Notes under the pieces: generated by a model
Databases searched by the model: none
Told to the model about the DNA's origin: nothing
The model's input: only the letters and a program-made list of their open reading frames with translations
Shown here: positions 5,935-9,631 of the stretch, in pieces
Numbering within the stretch: position 1 is the first letter of the stretch
Layout: each line of letters begins with the position of its first letter
DNA from: Syntrophaceae bacterium PtaB.Bin038
GTDB lineage: Bacteria; Desulfobacterota; Syntrophia; Syntrophales; UBA2192
Assembly: GCA_002067855.1 (NCBI GenBank)
Contig: MVQS01000132.1
Span: forward strand, 1-9,631
Length of the DNA stretch: 9,631 nucleotides
Direction: 5' to 3'
Position numbers and translations under genes: made by a program

Positions 5935-8900
5935 ATGGAGATCACGAGGAGAGGCTTTTTGACCCTGTCCGGCGCCTTGGGATCGGGGGTTGCCCTGTCT
6001 TCCCTGGGCGTGGACCTGGGTCCGGCGAAGGCGTATGCCGCCGAGATCAACAAGATGCAGCGCGTGATGGCGGCCAGGCAGGTCACCACGGTCTGCTGCT
6101 ACTGCTCCGTGGGCTGCGGCCTGATCTGCAGCGTCGACCGCAACACGGGGAAAATCTTCAACATCGAGGGGGACCCCGAGCACCCCATCAACGAGGGGTC
6201 GCTGTGCGCCAAGGGAGCCGGATTCTTCGATCTGACCGAGGCCAACAAGTACCGGCTGCGCAAGGTCCTCTACCGGGCCCCCATGAGCGACCGGTGGGAG
6301 GAGAAGAACTGGGACTGGGCCCTCGAGCGAATCGCCCGTCTCGTGAAGGACACGCGCGACAAGGGCTTTGTCACCCGCAACGCGAAGGGCGAACTTGTCA
6401 ACCGCTGCGAGACGATCGGCCATCTCGGCAGCTCCAACGTGGATAATGAAGAATGCTGGCTGATGAGCGTGGCGTGCCGGTCGATGGGGCTCGTTTACAT
6501 CGATCACCAGGCCCGGGTCTGACACAGCCCCTCGGTAGCGGCTCTGGGAGAGTCGTTCGGGCGCGGTTCGATGACGAACCACTACATCGATCTGAAGAAC
6601 AGCGATGTCATCCTCATCATGGGGAGCAACGCCGCTGAGCACCACCCCATCGCTTTCAAGTGGATATTGAGGGCCAAGGAACAAAACGGGGCGCGGCTGA
6701 TCCACGTCGACCCCCGCTATACGAGAACGTCGGCCCGCTGCGATTACCATGTCCCCCTGCGATCCGGGACGGACATCGCCTTCCTCGGCGGGATGATCCA
6801 CTACATCCTGACCAACAAGAAGGAGTTCCGCGATTACGTCGTCAACTACACGAACGCCTCCTTCATCGTGAGCGAGGATTTCTATTTCAAGGACGGCCTC
6901 TTCTCGGGCTACGACTCGAAGGCAAGAAAGTACAGCAAGGACACGTGGGTCTTCGAGAAAGACGCCAAGGGGATCCCCGTGCGGGACATGACCCTCACCC
7001 ACCCCCGCTGCGTCTTCCAGCTCCTGAAAAAACATTACTCCCGCTACACCATGGAGAAGGTGTCGAGCATCACGGGCGTCTCCAAGGAAGACCTGACGAA
7101 GGTCTACGCGGAATACAGCGCCACGGGAGTGAAAGACAAGGCAGGGACGGTATGTTACGCCCTGGGGTGGACGCATCACACGACGGGCAGCCAGATCATC
7201 CGGACCATGTCGATCATCCAGCTCCTGCTGGGCAACATGGGCATCTGCGGCGGAGGCGTGAACGCCCTTCGCGGCGAGCCCAACGTCCAGGGCTCCACGG
7301 ACCACTGCATCCTGTACGGCAATCTGCCCGGGTATCTGAAGATGCCGGTCGCTTCGCAGGATACACTAACCAAGTACATCGAGAAGTGCACGCCGAAGTC
7401 CAGCGACCCCCAGTCGGCGAATTACTACCAGAACTACCCGAAGTTTTTTGTCAGCTTCCTCAAGTCCATGTTCCACGACAAGGCAACAAAGGAAAACGGT
7501 TTCGGTTATTCCTGGCTGCCCAAGATGGACGACGGCGCCGCCTATTCCCTGATGCACCTCTTCGACGAGATGTACAAGGGAAAGATCAAGGGCCTCTTCG
7601 CCGTCGGCACCGACCCGTCCGTCAGCTCCCCCAACACGGCCAAGGTCCGCAAGGCCCTCGAGAACCTCGACTGGCTCGTCGGCGAGAACATCTTCGACAA
7701 CGAGACCTACTGCTTCTGGAAGGGCCCCGGCGTAGACCCCGCGAAGGTCAAAACGGAGGTCTTCCTCCTGCCCGCCTCGGCGTCCATGGAAAAGGAGGGC
7801 AGCCAGAGCAACAGCGGCCGGTGGGTCCAGTGGAAGTACAAGGCCGCCGAGGCCCCCGGCGACGCGATCCCCGTCGGCGAGATCACGATCAAGATCCTGG
7901 ACGCCGTCCGGGCCCTCTACGCCAAGGAAGGCGGCAAGTGCCCCGACCCCATCCTGAACCTGAAGTGGGACTACAAGGATTCGAAGGGCCGGTTCGATGT
8001 CCTCAAGGTGGCCAAGCAGATCAACGGCCATTTCCTGAAGGACACGGTCATCGAGGACAAGGCCAAGGGCACCAAGACGGAATTCAAGAAGGGCCAGCTC
8101 GTGCCCACCTTCGACATGCTCGCGGACGACGGCTCCACGGCGAGCGGCAACTGGATCATGGCCGGGAGCTTCGATGCCGCCGGCAACAACAAAATGATGA
8201 AGAGGGGCAAGGACGACCCGACGGGCCTCGGCCTCTACCCGAACTGGTCCTTCGCCTGGCCGGTCAACCGCCGGATCATCTACAACCGGGCCTCCTGCGA
8301 TCTCAACGGAAAGCCCTACAACCCGAAGCGGAAGCTGCTCGAGTGGACCGGCGAGACCTGGGTCGGCGACGTCCCCGACGGGCCCTGGCCTCCCCAGGCG
8401 GACAAACAGAAGGGGAAATACCCCTTCATCATGAAGCCCGACGGCCTCGGCGCCCTCTTCGGCCCCGGGATGGCCGAAGGCCCCTTCCCGGAGCACTACG
8501 AGCCCCTGGAAGGCCCGCTCAGCAAGAACCCCCTGTCCGGCCAGTTGATCAATCCTGCGATCAAGTTCTTCAACAGCGACCTGGACAAGGTGGCCAACGC
8601 TGATGCGAAATTCCCCTATGTCTGCACCACCTACTCCTGCACGGAGCACTGGTGCTCGGGCGCCCTCACGAGATGGCAGGCCTGGCTCCTGGAGGCGATG
8701 CCGGAGCTCTACGTCGAGATCGGCGAGCCCCTGGCGAAAGAAAAGGGCATCCAGAACGGTGAGAGGGTCCGGGTGTCCTCCGTGCGCGGCAACGTGGAGT
8801 GTGTGGCCATGGTCACGAAACGCTTCCGGCCCTTCCTGGTCGAGGGCAAGACGGTCCACCAGGTCGGCCTCCCGTTCAATTACGGCTGGCTGCACCCCAA

Positions 8901-9003
8901 GGACGGAGGCGACAGCACGAACTTCCTGACGCCCACCGTCGGCGATGCCAACACGTTCTGCCCCGAGTACAAGGCATTCATGGTCAACGTGACGAAGCTA
9001 TAG
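5935..9003 (+). CDS. fdnG: Tat-exported selenocysteine formate dehydrogenase, alpha (catalytic) subunit
   Basis: Periplasmic catalytic subunit that interconverts formate and CO2 at a Mo or W bis-pterin centre and passes electrons to the ferredoxin subunit encoded next. It has 1022 residues when TGA at 6520-6522 is read as selenocysteine (residue 196), close to FdnG of E. coli and FdhA of Desulfovibrio (both about 1000). A twin-arginine signal (TRRGFL at 4-9, hydrophobic stretch, Ala-rich cleavage region near 35) marks export of the folded enzyme. The proximal 4Fe-4S cluster uses C54, C57, C61 and C91, with K93 in CAKG; C55 is an extra neighbouring cysteine also seen in Desulfovibrio-type enzymes. 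U196-H197 is followed by SPSVAALGESFGRGSMTN and GSNAAEHHPIAFKW (pterin core). The C-terminal pterin-binding domain starts near 893. GGAGG at 5921-5925 supports the ATG. The name fdhA would serve equally well. Confidence 0.95.
6520..6557 (+). promoter_or_regulatory. Selenocysteine TGA codon and SECIS hairpin of the exported FDH
   Basis: TGA at 6520-6522 falls in DHQARV-U-HSPSV, the catalytic selenocysteine position of this family. Bases 6537-6545 pair with 6549-6557: nine pairs, of which two are G-U, closing a GGG loop at 6546-6548. The loop starts 23 bases after the TGA, within the range of bacterial SECIS elements, and has the expected G at its start. Confidence 0.9.
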
Positions 9004-9013
9004 GAGAGAGGCT

Positions 9014-9631
9014 ATGCAGGCTACGGAAATCGTAAAGCTGATCGATACGACGAGATGCACGGCCTGCCGCGGCTGCCAGGTCGCGTGCAAGCAGTGGAAC
9101 GAAATGCCGGGGAAGAGGACCCGCAACTTCGGGAGCTACCAGAACCCCCCCGACCTGCAGTGGAACACCTGGACGCTCATCCGCTTCCAGGAACACGTGG
9201 ACTCGAAGGGGAATTTCAAATGGCTCTTCCGCAAGGACGGCTGCATGCACTGCACCGATGCGGCCTGCGTGAAGGTCTGCCCGTCGGGGGCTCTCTTCTA
9301 CACGGAATTCGGCACCGTCGGGCTGAAAGAGGACCTCTGTATCGGCTGCAAGAACTGTGTCGCGGCCTGCCCCTTCGAGGTCCCCAGGTACGACGGGGCG
9401 AAGGACCGGATCACCAAGTGCGACCTCTGCCACACACGGCTTCAGGCAGGCAGGCAGCCGGCCTGCGTGCTGTCCTGCCCCACGGGGGCCCTCACGATCG
9501 GACGCAAGGACATGATGCTCAAGGCGGCCGAAAAGCGGGTGAAGGAACTGGGCGGGGATGCCAACGTCTACGGCGACAAGTTCGTCGGCGGGACGCACGT
9601 GCTCTACGTCCTGAGCGAAAAACCGGAGGTC
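9014..9631 (+). CDS. Formate dehydrogenase beta subunit, four-cluster ferredoxin (3' end beyond window)
   Basis: Electron-transfer subunit that takes electrons from the exported catalytic subunit through four 4Fe-4S clusters. The frame is open to the last base, giving 206 residues with no stop. Cysteine groups: C15/C18/C21/C25; C77/C80/C85/C89; C109/C112/C115/C119; C136/C139/C151/C155, the FdnH/FdhB arrangement. The N-terminus (DTTRCTACRGCQVACKQWN) and NPPDLQW segment are typical of Desulfovibrio-type FdhB. There is no signal peptide, as expected for a subunit co-exported with its Tat-tagged partner. It begins 10 bases after the alpha stop, with GGAGAG at 9003-9008 as ribosome binding site, so the two are coupled. 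E. coli FdnH continues to about 294 residues with a membrane anchor, whereas soluble FdhB ends near 215. The window stops before this can be decided. Confidence 0.93.
   Translation, partial: MQATEIVKLIDTTRCTACRGCQVACKQWNEMPGKRTRNFGSYQNPPDLQWNTWTLIRFQEHVDSKGNFKWLFRKDGCMHCTDAACVKVCPSGALFYTEFGTVGLKEDLCIGCKNCVAACPFEVPRYDGAKDRITKCDLCHTRLQAGRQPACVLSCPTGALTIGRKDMMLKAAEKRVKELGGDANVYGDKFVGGTHVLYVLSEKPEV

Noticed and set aside
5806..8895. Large minus-strand frames opposite the exported FDH (about 5806-7305 and 7366-8895)
   Set aside because: Shadow frames from high GC at third codon positions; no motifs, and they overlap an unambiguous selenoprotein gene.
9001..9013. TAG at 9001-9003 as a possible recoded (pyrrolysine) codon joining alpha and beta subunits
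   Set aside because: A ribosome binding site and ATG follow within 10 bases, both proteins have normal family ends, and the frame after TAG does not continue into the beta subunit.
1..9631. CRISPR arrays, tRNA or rRNA genes, transposases, attachment sites
   Set aside because: I saw no regularly spaced repeats, no tRNA-like cloverleaf and no transposase or integrase motifs on either strand.

Overview
This GC-rich window is a formate dehydrogenase (FDH) locus, most likely from an anaerobic Desulfobacterota-type (deltaproteobacterial) sulfate reducer or syntroph. That placement is inferred from gene content, from the close family resemblance of the second FDH and its beta subunit to the periplasmic FdhAB of Desulfovibrio, and from selenocysteine use. 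No rRNA or other taxonomic marker is present.

Layout: (1) Positions 53-1229 hold a tightly coupled plus-strand pair of exported redox proteins: a thioredoxin-fold protein with a CPFC active site and a one-cysteine peroxiredoxin. (2) Positions 1352-1681 hold a small minus-strand regulator made only of a ModE/LysR-type winged-helix domain. It is convergent with the peroxiredoxin and divergent from the FDH genes, with a 419-base intergenic region behind it. (3) Positions 2101-4791 encode a cytoplasmic, NuoG-like FDH catalytic subunit rich in Fe-S clusters. (4) Positions 4835-5719 encode FdhE, the FDH assembly factor. (5) Positions 5935-9003 encode a Tat-exported FDH catalytic subunit, followed 10 bases later by its four-cluster ferredoxin beta subunit (9014 to the window end, incomplete).

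The key reading point is that both FDH catalytic genes are interrupted by an in-frame TGA (3157-3159 and 6520-6522). Each falls exactly where the FDH family has its catalytic selenocysteine, and each is followed at the right distance by a hairpin of bacterial SECIS type. Each pair of open frames is therefore one selenoprotein gene, of 896 and 1022 residues.

The least expected observation is regulatory. The regions upstream of the two FDH genes align without gaps over 61 bases (1991-2051 and 5857-5917). They share a TTGACA box, 17 bases later TA(A/T)GCCA, then GACATAT and an AT-rich quasi-palindromic block. This looks like one promoter/operator module used twice, and the adjacent ModE-like protein is an obvious but untested candidate to bind it.

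Together the genes suggest coordinated synthesis of a cytoplasmic and a periplasmic Mo/W-selenocysteine FDH with their shared maturation factor. This arrangement fits formate cycling or interspecies formate transfer. The selenocysteine machinery (selA, selB, selC, selD), the membrane or cytochrome partners and the electron partner of the cytoplasmic enzyme lie outside the window.
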